Positions 9,696 through 18,412 of a DNA stretch of 64,000 nt are shown here, in pieces. The number at the start of each line of letters is the position of its first letter. Positions within the stretch are counted from its first letter, which is position 1. Source of the stretch: Crateriforma spongiae (GTDB taxonomy: Bacteria; Planctomycetota; Planctomycetia; Pirellulales; Pirellulaceae); assembly GCF_012290005.1 (NCBI RefSeq), contig NZ_JAAXMS010000004.1, forward strand, positions 1 to 64,000, written 5' to 3'. The notes under the pieces are model-generated. The model searched no databases. It was not told where the DNA came from and saw only the letters and a program-made list of their open reading frames with translations. The position numbers were made by a program, and so were the translations under genes.

Positions 9696-11195
9696 CTAGT
9701 ACCACTTTTCCACCAGGAAGCTGCCGTTGTCGGCAACGTCGAACAGTGGGCGACAGTAGCGTCCGCAACCGTTCGGTCCGCCCGGTCGATAGACCAGTGC
9801 GATCGACACATTCCAGTGTTCGTTGCGGTGCTGGTTGCTCGCACCCTCACCCACCACATAGGTGGTGCTGGTTGCCAGCATCAGCTTCTCACGCAGCGGC
9901 AGATTCAGGTGCGATCCCATCAGGAAATTGCCTTCGTCGGTGCCGCCCAAAAAGCCCATCGCGTCACCGCCGCCGGACAGGATCCGGCGATAGAACAGAC
10001 GGTACTGGTCGATCGCTTCGAACTGGACATAGTCGGTGACGAATTGACCGTCGTCGTTGAGCACCGTGGTGTCGGAAATGTTGCTGTTCAAAGCCGCCGT
10101 GTAACGGACGCCGAAGTCGTGACAGCGACCGGTCCGCCAGCTGACTTCGCCGCGGATTTGCAGCAGGTCGCCTTGGAAATACCAGTCGTCATTCAGGTAA
10201 TCCAGCACGGCCCCGTATTGCAGGCCGTAATCCACCCGGCGAAACAGTCCGCCGGTCAGGAAGATCTGGTTGCGGCTGGAGTCGGAAAACTCGCTGCCAC
10301 GCAGGTTCGATTGGGTCGCACGCAGCCCCAATTGGGCGGCCAGATCGACGCCCAGCCAGCGGCGAAGCGAACGGCCTTCGTTGACCCCTTGGTGGAACCC
10401 GAAGCTGCCCGATCCGTCCAGGACTCGGTTGCCCCCCGGGCCGGCGTCGACGTAGTTCAGCGGGCCGCTGTAGGCCATCGAACCGGCGAAGAATTGAAAG
10501 CGTGACCAGTTGATTCTCAGGATCGGCAAGAAGACCGGGACCGCAGCCGGCCCCCCCACGGAATCACAGCCGCCGCCGTCGCAGCCGCCACAGTCACAGC
10601 CGACCGTGCCGCTGCAGCCGAGCGAACCGTATCCGTATTCCATTCCGCATCCGGGTTCGATTCCACAAGCCGGTTCCATGCCACACACCGGTTCACAGCC
10701 ACAGGCCGCTTCGATCCCGCAAACGGGTTCCATCCCACAGGCCGGCTCGACGATCACCGCTTCCATCCCACATCCCGGTTCGGCGCCACAGTGGCCGCAA
10801 TCGCAAACCGGTCCGCATCGACCGTGGTCTTCCAGGAAACCAACTTGTTGAACGTTGCCGCCGTTTCGTTTGACCAGATTTCCGCGAAGTGATTCGGCGG
10901 GCACCTCGGCCAGCACCTGGCCTTCGGCCGCCATCCGGATCATGGAATTGCGGCTGCTGGTCGGACGTTTGGGGGCCACCGATGTCCGAGGCGATCCGGC
11001 CGGTTTGGCGTTGAACTGGATGCGTCCGGGCGGCTGGGCTTGATAGCCGGACCGCAGGTGATTGTTGGGCGTTTGGTTGGACACTTGGGCGGAGCCCGCC
11101 GGGCAACGCAGAATGCCCACCGCGATCAGGCACGTGACGATCGCGGTCATCCGCCAGCGGCGGGAATCCTGTAATGATCGACCAAGCGTTATCAT
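9696..11195 (-). CDS. Cysteine-rich predicted outer-membrane beta-barrel protein
   Basis: Predicted secreted protein. The ATG at 11195 gives a leader (hydrophobic run around T-A-I-V-T-C-L-I-A-V-G-I-L) and 499 residues; a further in-frame start exists at 11252. Residues ~127-211 are a cysteine-rich repeat in which a seven-residue unit like A-C-G-M-E-P-V recurs, ending in CGG/CDGGGC runs. The C-terminal half (~225-499) has alternating aromatic/hydrophobic strands, an L-R-I-N-W-S-R-F-Q-F-F-A-G entry strand, and a final strand ending in W-Y, typical of planctomycete outer-membrane-type barrels (perhaps the DUF6666 group, from memory). Function is unknown; the Cys module could form disulphides or bind metal. 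It is divergent from the beta-propeller gene at 11394. Confidence 0.7.
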   Translation of the reverse strand: MITLGRSLQDSRRWRMTAIVTCLIAVGILRCPAGSAQVSNQTPNNHLRSGYQAQPPGRIQFNAKPAGSPRTSVAPKRPTSSRNSMIRMAAEGQVLAEVPAESLRGNLVKRNGGNVQQVGFLEDHGRCGPVCDCGHCGAEPGCGMEAVIVEPACGMEPVCGIEAACGCEPVCGMEPACGIEPGCGMEYGYGSLGCSGTVGCDCGGCDGGGCDSVGGPAAVPVFLPILRINWSRFQFFAGSMAYSGPLNYVDAGPGGNRVLDGSGSFGFHQGVNEGRSLRRWLGVDLAAQLGLRATQSNLRGSEFSDSSRNQIFLTGGLFRRVDYGLQYGAVLDYLNDDWYFQGDLLQIRGEVSWRTGRCHDFGVRYTAALNSNISDTTVLNDDGQFVTDYVQFEAIDQYRLFYRRILSGGGDAMGFLGGTDEGNFLMGSHLNLPLREKLMLATSTTYVVGEGASNQHRNEHWNVSIALVYRPGGPNGCGRYCRPLFDVADNGSFLVEKWY

Positions 11196-11393
11196 GACGT
11201 TGCTTTGTGGCTTTTTGGCTGTCGGGGAGGGGATGTGTTTGTCATCAAGCACCGGCAGGCGGAATCCGGCGGCGATCGGGCCCGGCGAAACGGAAAAGCG
11301 TTTCGCGTCGGGGGGATCGCCGCAATGTTCGGGACCGCCGGCCTACCAAGACGACTGCCTGGTTCCCCTCATCGGCTCCGCAGAATCGTTTTA

Positions 11394-12485
11394 ATGAGAA
11401 AAGTTGGTCTAATCGTTACTCTTTTCCATCGTTGCCCCTCTTTCGCGGAGGTTTGCGAAAACTGTGAAAGGCTGGCGCTTTGGCGGTGCCGCAGGGGCTC
11501 GCGTCAATGGAAAGCTTGGTCGGCCTGGGAAGACTGGTTGGTTCTGGCGGTTTGCCTGCTGGGGATGCTGTCGGCCGAGACCGCCATCGCTCAGGCAGCC
11601 GGAGATAAGGACTCCAACGCCCAGCAAACCGGTGCCCAGGATGCCGGCGGCCGGACCGCTGGCACCTCGGCAATGAAGTATCCGATCGCCGTGGCCGTCG
11701 AATCGGGCGACGCCGCGACCGACGACACGCTGTACATCGTCGACCTGGAGTTGCCGGGGATCTGGATGTCTAAATCCGGCGACCGCACTCTGTTCGCCGA
11801 GGGTTCGCCGCGTTTCCGCCAGCCGCTGAATCGGCCTCGTTGCATCGCGTTGCACCCGAGCGGCGGCGTCCTGGTGGGCGACTCGGCGACCCGCGAGGTC
11901 TATCACATTCCCGCCGCCGGCGCCGAACCGAAGCCCTTGTCGGGTGGCAAGATCGGCATTCCGATGTCGTTGGCGGTCGATTCGGGCGGCCAATGGCTGT
12001 TCGTCGCGGATGCCGAAACGCAGGCGATTTGGCGGATGCCGGTCGACGGTGGTGCCCCCGAATGGTTCGCCCGGGTCAATGCACGAGGCCTGGCGTTTCG
12101 CGACGAATCCACGTTGGCGGCTGTTTGTCCGGCCAAGCGGTCGGTTCAGCTGATCGACGTCAGCATTCCGACGGTCGATCGCCCCGACCGCATCGTCGAC
12201 AACCCGGCGGTAACGACGGTGCTGGACCAGCGGACGTTCCAATTCCCCGCGGGCTTGGCCGTTGCCGACGACCGGTTGTTGGTGACCGACGTTTACGCGG
12301 GTGGCGTTTTCTCTGTCGACGGTGACGGTGCGGTCACCGCATGGGCCGAAGGGCAGGACCTGGCCGGACCGGTCGGGATCGCCGCCGGTGACAACGCCGT
12401 TTGGGTGGCCGACCCACAACGGGGACGCTTGGTGGCGTTTTCACGAGACGAATCGTCGCCGAAAGTCGTCGCGACGCGGCAATAG
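11394..12485 (+). CDS. Membrane-anchored or secreted NHL/beta-propeller-like protein
   Basis: Starting at the ATG at 11394, the protein has 363 residues. A hydrophobic segment (W-L-V-L-A-V-C-L-L-G-M-L) near residues 48-60 ends in A-I-A-Q-A, a plausible signal peptide, although the preceding ~45 residues are unusually long and Cys/Trp rich, so the true start may be a later GTG or TTG. The remaining sequence carries repeated motifs such as H-P-S-G-G-V-L-V-G-D, V-D-S-G-G-Q-W-L-F-V-A-D, and P-A-G-L-A-V-A-D-D-R-L-L-V-T-D, each a blade of an NHL/SMP-30-like propeller. No catalytic residues can be assigned. It probably binds a ligand or partner in the periplasm. Confidence 0.75.
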   Translation: MRKVGLIVTLFHRCPSFAEVCENCERLALWRCRRGSRQWKAWSAWEDWLVLAVCLLGMLSAETAIAQAAGDKDSNAQQTGAQDAGGRTAGTSAMKYPIAVAVESGDAATDDTLYIVDLELPGIWMSKSGDRTLFAEGSPRFRQPLNRPRCIALHPSGGVLVGDSATREVYHIPAAGAEPKPLSGGKIGIPMSLAVDSGGQWLFVADAETQAIWRMPVDGGAPEWFARVNARGLAFRDESTLAAVCPAKRSVQLIDVSIPTVDRPDRIVDNPAVTTVLDQRTFQFPAGLAVADDRLLVTDVYAGGVFSVDGDGAVTAWAEGQDLAGPVGIAAGDNAVWVADPQRGRLVAFSRDESSPKVVATRQ

Positions 12486-12570
12486 ACGGGACCACTGATC
12501 GGCAGGAACGTCGACGACAAGCAGTTTCTCGCTGACTCGTCAGAATCCGGCGCTCGGGTTAAACTTCGGC

Positions 12571-13515
12571 ATGGCAAGAAAGATTCTTATCGATTGTGAT
12601 CCGGGCATCGACGACGCCGTCGCGCTTTGCATGGCGTTGTTCGATCCGCGGTTGGACATCATGGCGATCACGGCGACGGCGGGAACCGTCGATTCGGATC
12701 AAGCGACCAATAACGTCACGGCGTTGATCGAAACCCTGGATCCGCCTCGTTATCCGCGTGTCGGCAAAGCCCTGGCACCGTCCAGCGAAGCACCGGTCGA
12801 TGGCAACCCGGCGTTGCATGGTGCCGACGGATTGGGCGGATTGAACCTGCGTGGTTCCAACCGCCAGCACCTGCCCGACGGCGACCGAGTCATGGCGGAC
12901 GTGTTCCGACGTCATAAAAACGAGGTCACGTTGTTGTGCTTGGGCCCGCTGACGAATCTGGCCCGATTGGCCCGTCGCGATCCGGCGGTGTTGCCGTTGA
13001 TCGACAAGGTCATCATCAGCGGTGGCGCGGTCCAAGCATCGGGCAATGCGTCGGTGGCCGCGGAGTTCAACATGTTCTTTGACCCGGCCGCGGCCAAGGA
13101 CATCCTTGCTTCGGCAACGACCAAGAGCATGGTGCCGCTGGACGTGACCGAGGAATTCAGCTTCGGCGTCGAATTGCTGGAACGTTTGCCGAGCCGCGAC
13201 ACACGTGTCGGCCATTTGTTGCATCGGATTTTGCAGTTCGCCTTTCGCGCCGCTCACCATCATCTGGGCCGCGAAATGATTCCGCTGTACGCGCCCACCG
13301 CGTTGTTGTCGGTGCTGGAACCCGAACTGTTCCAGTGGGAACCCATGGCGGTCGACGTGGAAACCAAGGGTGAACTGACCCGCGGGATGACCGTCGCCGA
13401 CTTGCGGATGCGTCCACAGTGGACGAGCAACATGGAAGTGGCGACGGAAATCAACGAAGCCGACGCCGAACAATCGCTGGTCCGTGGTCTGCGGTTCGCC
13501 GGCCAGCAAACCTAA
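12571..13515 (+). CDS. Nucleoside hydrolase (IUNH family)
   Basis: Predicted nucleoside N-ribohydrolase that cleaves nucleosides to ribose and base for salvage. The N-terminus has the family calcium-binding signature: D10, D14 and D15 in D-P-G-I-D-D-A. The middle contains a L-G-P-L-T-N-L-A segment followed by the G-G-A-V strand and an E-F-N-[ML]-F-x-D-P-A-A-A segment, all standard in the family. The 314-residue length is normal and there is no signal peptide, so it is cytoplasmic. It is convergent with the SDR gene, and a tandem REP-like repeat fills the spacer. Confidence 0.95.
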   Translation: MARKILIDCDPGIDDAVALCMALFDPRLDIMAITATAGTVDSDQATNNVTALIETLDPPRYPRVGKALAPSSEAPVDGNPALHGADGLGGLNLRGSNRQHLPDGDRVMADVFRRHKNEVTLLCLGPLTNLARLARRDPAVLPLIDKVIISGGAVQASGNASVAAEFNMFFDPAAAKDILASATTKSMVPLDVTEEFSFGVELLERLPSRDTRVGHLLHRILQFAFRAAHHHLGREMIPLYAPTALLSVLEPELFQWEPMAVDVETKGELTRGMTVADLRMRPQWTSNMEVATEINEADAEQSLVRGLRFAGQQT

Positions 13516-13542
13516 CGGCCAATCGTTAATTCATCGCCGACC

Positions 13543-13652
13543 ATCGTCGCCTTTTGCTCCGCGCAAGCAACGCCATCAAGCGCAACGGTCGCCGAGTATC
13601 GTCGTCTTTCGCTCCGCGAAAGCAACGCTATCAAACGCAACGGTCGCCGAGC
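13543..13652. repeat. Tandem duplication of a 55-bp REP-containing unit
   Basis: Two consecutive units, 13543-13597 and 13598-13652, each run from atcgtcg through the hairpin core (second copy CTTTCGCTCCGCGAAAG exactly, first copy diverged) to a shared caacggtcgccgag ending. It lies in the convergent spacer between the nucleoside hydrolase and the SDR gene, where it could act as a bidirectional 3' stem-loop. The core matches the REP-like family found elsewhere in the window. Confidence 0.8.
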
Positions 13653-13680
13653 GAAAGGCGGCCATGCGATCCGTGGTCGC

Positions 13681-14415
13681 TCAGACCCATTCTTGTCGTG
13701 TCGGCTTGATCACGATTTCCGGCACGTTGGCGCGAGGCGGCAAGGCGCAGATCGATAGCACGACCGAAGCGATGTCCTCGGGCTGCAAAATCGACGCCTT
13801 GTGTTCGTCGCTGACCTTGACCGGACGGTTCTCCAAGATCGGCGTGTTCACTTCGCCCGGATACACGTTGGTGATCCGCACGCCTTCCTCGCGGACTTCG
13901 TTGGACACCGCGGTGCCCAGTGCGGTCATCGCGAACTTGCTGGCGCAGTAAACCACGCCGCCCAGGCTGATCGCACGTTTGCCGGCCACGCTGCTGATGT
14001 TCACGATCAAGCCGTCGCGTCGCTTTCGCATCGCGGGCAACACGCGGTGCATGCATCGATAAGCACCGGTCGCGTTGATCTGCAGCACACGTTCCCAATC
14101 CTCCGGCGCCATTTCCGCCATGGTGCGGTTTTGAATGTTGATCCCCGCGCTGTTGACCAGGATGTCGACGTCGCCAACGTTTTGCGTCACGTCGTCAAAG
14201 AACGCTTCGATGCTGGCCGCGTCGGCCACGTCAATCGTATGGCATCGCACCGGATGCGGGCCGGTCATCGACTGTGCCGCCGACTGCAGTTTTTCCAGCC
14301 GTCGCCCGCCGATAGTGACACGGCAACCGGCGGCCGCCAGCGCGGTCGCGATGCCTTCGCCGATACCGGTGCCACCGCCGGTGACGGCGACGATTCTGTC
14401 TTTCAGTGCATCCAT
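13681..14415 (-). CDS. Short-chain dehydrogenase/reductase (SDR)
   Basis: Classical SDR with 244 residues from the ATG at 14415 (a GTG three codons earlier is possible). The Rossmann nucleotide-binding signature T-G-G-G-T-G-I-G sits within residues ~12-19, the N-S-A-G motif near 88-91, and the catalytic Ser with Y-C-A-S-K near 154-158. The predicted reaction is NAD(P)H-dependent oxidoreduction of a carbonyl substrate of unknown identity. No signal peptide. It is transcribed towards the nucleoside hydrolase, with a REP pair between them, and is divided from the downstream sulfatase (same strand) by ~70 bp. Confidence 0.92.
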   Translation of the reverse strand: MDALKDRIVAVTGGGTGIGEGIATALAAAGCRVTIGGRRLEKLQSAAQSMTGPHPVRCHTIDVADAASIEAFFDDVTQNVGDVDILVNSAGINIQNRTMAEMAPEDWERVLQINATGAYRCMHRVLPAMRKRRDGLIVNISSVAGKRAISLGGVVYCASKFAMTALGTAVSNEVREEGVRITNVYPGEVNTPILENRPVKVSDEHKASILQPEDIASVVLSICALPPRANVPEIVIKPTRQEWV

Positions 14416-14487
14416 GGTGTTCACAACGTGGGGATCATTGGTGGGATTTGGCCGTGGTGCCGGCGCGGACCGGAAAGCACCCGGCCG

Positions 14488-16017
14488 TCACAGGGGGACG
14501 CCCGTTTTGGATTGTGCACACAGTTTCTGCAAGGTGGGCAAGAACGACTGGTACTGTGGCTGGGCGGCCACGTTGCGTGTGGCTTCGGGATCGGTTTGGA
14601 AATCAATCAACTCGATGTCTTCCAGCTGGCCACCTTTGACGCGACGCCATTCGGTGTAACGAAAACGCGGTGTTCGAATGCTGGTACCCAGCACCGGTCC
14701 GACGCCCGGCTTATTGCGGCGGTATTGGCTGAACGCGGCCGCTTTTCCGTCGCGGTTGGGATCGCTCAGGACCGGCATCAATGATTCGCCCTGGCAGTGA
14801 TCGGGGACCGACATCCCGGTCAGCTGGCATAGCGTCGGGTAGATGTCCACAAATTCCGCCAACGCGTTGGTCTGGTGATCGGCCGAAAGCTGGGGCGCCG
14901 AAAAGATCATCGGAACACGCGTGGCGACTTCGTAATTCGTGTGCTTGCACCAATCGCCATAGTCACCGACGTACCAACCGTGGTCGCCCCACAGCACGAT
15001 GACCGTGTTGTCACGCTGGCCGGTTTGCTCCAGTGCATCCATTAGTTTGCCGACCTGGGCATCGGTGTAGCTGACCGCGGCGTAGTAGCCGTGGATCAAC
15101 CGTTTGGTCGTTTCATCATCCAGCGTGTCGACGTTTCGCGGGATGTCGGGATAGTTTTTCAGTTCGCCCCACGTGCTGCGTCCGTACGGAACGCTGTCGA
15201 CGATATCGACCCGCGGCGGAATCTGAATCTGGTCTCGGTCGTACAGGTCCCAGTACTTGCCGGGCGCGTTGAAGGGCAGGTGCGGCTTGACAAAGCCCAC
15301 GGCCAAGAAAAACGGTTTGTCATGGTCGGCAAACCTTTCGATCAGCTTCACCGCACGCTGGGCGTTGTGCCCATCGGTGTAAGCGTCGTCGGGAACATCG
15401 CCGCCGTTCTCGGTTGCCGGGCCGTGCTTCAGGTTTTTGATTGTCGGGTGTTGAACCCGCTTGTTCATCGGCGTGGCAACATAGCCTTTGCCCTTCTTCG
15501 GATCGGCCGGTGCCCAGCGGTCCGCCTTCATCGTCCACGACGACGCGTCATCGTTGCGGCTGTGATAGACCTTGCCCAAAAAACAGGTTTCGTAACCGTT
15601 GTTCTTGAAGTGTTGTGGCAACGTCAGCACATCCGGCATCTTAGACCGAAGCGGTGTTTTGAAGTCCCAACAGTCGGTCGTTTCCGGGCGGCAACCGCTA
15701 AGCAAGCTGGCACGCGATGCCCCACACACGGCGACTTGGCAATAAGCGTGATTGAACTGGATGCCCGATTTGGCCAGCCGGTCAATGTTGGGGCTGTGAA
15801 TATGCGTCGCCCCGTAACAGGCCAGTTCGGGACGCAGGTCGTCCACGGCAATCATCAAGACGTTCAAACGCTGGGACGAATCCGACGGCTTCTCATCGGC
15901 CTCCGCATGTTGGGGCCAATGGATGGCGACGCAGATCAACAACAACGTCAACAGGCGGGGTGTCCGGTGGGTTGCATTGGCGAACCCGGACAAGATGGGA
16001 TGTTGTTCGCTGGGCAT
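14488..16017 (-). CDS. Secreted sulfatase, iduronate-2-sulfatase-like
   Basis: From the ATG at 16017 the protein has 509 residues, with a hydrophobic signal around residues 20-40; the upstream extension to 16161 is Pro/Ala/Arg-rich and rejected. The active-site signature is C98-G-A-S-R102, the Cys form in which the P of C-x-P-S-R is replaced by Ala, known in iduronate-2-sulfatase-like bacterial enzymes. Metal-binding D-D at 59-60, a K-P-H-L-P-F strand, and W-G-D-H-G-W-x-V are also visible. The sequence fits subfamily members acting on sulfated uronic acids, but the substrate is inferred. It precedes the SDR gene on the minus strand. Confidence 0.93.
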   Translation of the reverse strand: MPSEQHPILSGFANATHRTPRLLTLLLICVAIHWPQHAEADEKPSDSSQRLNVLMIAVDDLRPELACYGATHIHSPNIDRLAKSGIQFNHAYCQVAVCGASRASLLSGCRPETTDCWDFKTPLRSKMPDVLTLPQHFKNNGYETCFLGKVYHSRNDDASSWTMKADRWAPADPKKGKGYVATPMNKRVQHPTIKNLKHGPATENGGDVPDDAYTDGHNAQRAVKLIERFADHDKPFFLAVGFVKPHLPFNAPGKYWDLYDRDQIQIPPRVDIVDSVPYGRSTWGELKNYPDIPRNVDTLDDETTKRLIHGYYAAVSYTDAQVGKLMDALEQTGQRDNTVIVLWGDHGWYVGDYGDWCKHTNYEVATRVPMIFSAPQLSADHQTNALAEFVDIYPTLCQLTGMSVPDHCQGESLMPVLSDPNRDGKAAAFSQYRRNKPGVGPVLGTSIRTPRFRYTEWRRVKGGQLEDIELIDFQTDPEATRNVAAQPQYQSFLPTLQKLCAQSKTGVPL

Positions 16018-16305
16018 GGCGGGAACTCGTGAATGGGGCGGGGGCAAAAAGGAAGGGGCCGAATTAGCGGGCCCAGGACGGGCGGGCGCGGACGTTCGGG
16101 GGTGACGCGCGGTTGCCGTGACGGTGCGCGATGCCGCATAAGATACACTTGCGATCCCCACTTTGCCCGGCGGGCTTTCGTCGCACCACGCGGTCTGCCA
16201 GACTTGTGCCCAGACGGATCACGCATCGACGCGGGGAGCGCCGGGGGCAGGCCAGTGTCGTGCGGTCCGTCACTGGGCACGACTCTTCAAGCATGGGCAC
16301 GAGAC

Positions 16306-17262
16306 ATGGATTCCTGGACCGCTTCACCGCTGGACATCGGGCAAGACGACACGCGGCGATTTTTGCCCGAAGGACCCTACGCGCTGGCGTCCGGTCAATT
16401 GTCTTGGGTGGCGATCCAGCACGGCGATGATGCGACAATCGGGTCATTGAATTTGTGCGATCTGGTTCGTCGCGAAAACCAGTCCTTTGATTTGCCCGGC
16501 CGTCCCGGATTCGCGTTTCCACGTGCCGATCGATCCGATTTTGTGGTCGGTTGCGAACGAAGCCTGGGCTTCTTTGATCCGGCCACCGGGCAATGGGACG
16601 TTCTGGTCGACGGCATCGATTCGGACGTCGACAACACGATCATCAATGACGGCTTGGTGGTCGACGACAACCTGATCTTTGGCACCAAGGATTTGGAATT
16701 TGCCAATCGCAAAGCCGGTTTGTACTTGTACCGTGGTCGTGACGGCCAATTGGTGCGTCTGCGTGACGACCAAGTCTGCAGCAACGGCAAAGCGGTGTAT
16801 GCCGGTCAAGACGGATCGTTGCGTCTGATTGATATCGATTCGCCCACGCGCCAGATCGTCGGCTATCCGATCGATATCGACACCGCGATCTTGGGCGACC
16901 CAGAAGTCTTGGTGGATTTGAATGATGACCCCGCGGTACCCGATGGTGCGGTGCTGACGCCCGATGCAAGCGGCATCATTGTTTCGATGTACTTGCCCAA
17001 GGCGGCGGAGTACGGCGAGACACGCTGGTACGACTTGGAATCCGGTGCGCTGCGTGGAGTCTGGCGAACGCCGCAATCGCCCCAAAATACTTGTCCAGCC
17101 CTGGTGCCCATGGAAGGCGACGTGATGCTGGTCATCACAACCGCGGTGGAAAACATGAGCCCGGAAGACTTCGCCGCCTGTCCCAATTCCGGCCTGTTGT
17201 TCGTCGCACCGACTCCCTTCAAAGCCTCCGATTACCGACTGCCGCCACGCTTCGAAGGCTAA
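16306..17262 (+). CDS. SMP-30/gluconolactonase/LRE-like protein
   Basis: The reading frame from ATG at 16306 encodes 318 residues with no signal peptide; the earlier in-frame codons (from 16033) are Arg/Gly rich and unlikely to be coding. Family-like features are the N-D-G-L-V-V-D-D segment with F-G-T-K following, a C-S-N-G-K-A-V segment, and P-D-G-A-V-L-T-P-D-A-S-G, which match the metal-binding loops of the six-bladed SMP-30 propeller. A lactonase-type activity on a sugar lactone is plausible, but the usual Glu/Asn metal ligands were not all verified. It is convergent with the methyltransferase gene. Confidence 0.75.
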   Translation: MDSWTASPLDIGQDDTRRFLPEGPYALASGQLSWVAIQHGDDATIGSLNLCDLVRRENQSFDLPGRPGFAFPRADRSDFVVGCERSLGFFDPATGQWDVLVDGIDSDVDNTIINDGLVVDDNLIFGTKDLEFANRKAGLYLYRGRDGQLVRLRDDQVCSNGKAVYAGQDGSLRLIDIDSPTRQIVGYPIDIDTAILGDPEVLVDLNDDPAVPDGAVLTPDASGIIVSMYLPKAAEYGETRWYDLESGALRGVWRTPQSPQNTCPALVPMEGDVMLVITTAVENMSPEDFAACPNSGLLFVAPTPFKASDYRLPPRFEG

Positions 17263-17268
17263 CCCCCA

Positions 17269-17300
17269 AAGTCACCTTTCGCTATGCGAGAGTAGCGTCC
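17269..17300. repeat. Degenerate REP-like copy
   Basis: In the convergent spacer between the SMP-30-like gene and the methyltransferase is a copy reading cctttcgctatgcgagagta, which keeps the 5' half and the spacing of the hairpin core but has substitutions in the 3' arm. It probably is an old, decayed member of the dispersed family. Confidence 0.55.
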
Positions 17301-17412
17301 GACCCTGCGTGCAACACCATCCGATCCGCCACCTCTGCCCCCTTCCAGGCTCCTGCCATTGCGAATCAGCGGCTTCGCCATTTTGCCGCTTCGCCTTTCA
17401 TCGGACTCCGGA

Positions 17413-18222
17413 TCATTTAACCGGCCCAATCTTTGTGGATTTTGTCGCGATGAACGTTGGGATGAAATCGGAAATGGGCCAATCTGACCAGCCGTCTTCG
17501 AACAACCCCGTGATGGCTAAGCCGGCGTCGGCCTGACCGCCAAGCTGGTCGGCCAGGGTGTGTCCAAAGCAAAAGGGTTCTCGTTGGTCAATCAAAGCCT
17601 TCTTTTGCTGTGCAGACAGGCTTGTCAAATCGGAATAGGGAATCTTGTGACGGACTTTGAATTCGCCCTTTTCCATCAACTCATCATCGAATAGATAAAC
17701 GATTGGATTGACGATTCCGGAAAGCAAATCGGCGCCAACTTTCATGACTCGCGCCGCTTCCTTCCAAACCGGCAGCACGTCGGAAACAAAGGTGTTGGAA
17801 CACGGGTGAACGATGAGGTCAAAGGACTGGTCGTCAAAAACGGAAAGGTCGGCCATGTCGCCTTGGATCAGCCGCAGCGACAAGCCTTCGCGATCGGCCA
17901 CGAGTTGGTCTTGTGCCAATTGCCCGGGCGAATTGTCAAGCACCGTCACCTTTGCCCCAGCCGCCGCGAGGATCGGGGCCTGTTGGCCGCCGCTACCGGC
18001 CAGACACAGAACCTCGAAAGGACGCGCACGGAAATCAGGGAACCATTCGCGAGGAACCGGTTTTTCCGGTGTCAGAACAATCTGCCAGTCATCATTACGC
18101 GCACGTTGGATCTCCTCGGGTGAGACCGCAGTCGTCCAACGGTTTTTCTTTCGAACCTGATGGTCCCATGCCAGGCGGTTGTAGGCAAGAATATCGTCCG
18201 CTGGATCAGGGGGCCGGTTCAT
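17413..18222 (-). CDS. Class I SAM-dependent methyltransferase
   Basis: A 269-residue cytoplasmic protein with SAM-binding motif I as V-L-C-L-A-G-S-G-G-Q-Q near residues 71-81, an acidic residue at the end of the next strand (V-L-D-N), the Q-G-D-M-A-D motif near 120-125, and F-D-L-I-V-H-P at the motif IV position. The substrate is unknown. Its N-terminal 60 residues contain a helical substrate-type region. It is flanked by a REP copy at the 3' end and by the isomerase-like gene upstream on the same strand, with a ~190-bp gap that argues for separate transcription. Confidence 0.85.
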   Translation of the reverse strand: MNRPPDPADDILAYNRLAWDHQVRKKNRWTTAVSPEEIQRARNDDWQIVLTPEKPVPREWFPDFRARPFEVLCLAGSGGQQAPILAAAGAKVTVLDNSPGQLAQDQLVADREGLSLRLIQGDMADLSVFDDQSFDLIVHPCSNTFVSDVLPVWKEAARVMKVGADLLSGIVNPIVYLFDDELMEKGEFKVRHKIPYSDLTSLSAQQKKALIDQREPFCFGHTLADQLGGQADAGLAITGLFEDGWSDWPISDFIPTFIATKSTKIGPVK

Positions 18223-18412
18223 CGGTTGCAGAGTCCGAGTTCAATCAAATTTTCGGAAACAGCCCAGGCATAAAAAAGGGGCCGGTCGCCGCGCGTGGGC
18301 ATTGATCAGTTCGTGCCATCGATTTCGCAGGATGGTCGCCCGTTCCATCCCAAGGGTAGCCGTTCACTCAGGCACTGCTTCGATGGAACTTGGTCCATCC
18401 GGGCCTTTTGCA

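Noticed and set aside
10510-10851. Plus-strand Pro/Ser-rich frame with regular P-G-S repeats.
   Set aside because: It is the antisense of the Cys-Gly-Met-Glu repeat; the minus-strand gene has a signal peptide and a beta-barrel.
12559-13509. A 316-codon minus-strand frame over the nucleoside hydrolase.
   Set aside because: The plus strand has the complete nucleoside hydrolase with its DPGIDD motif.
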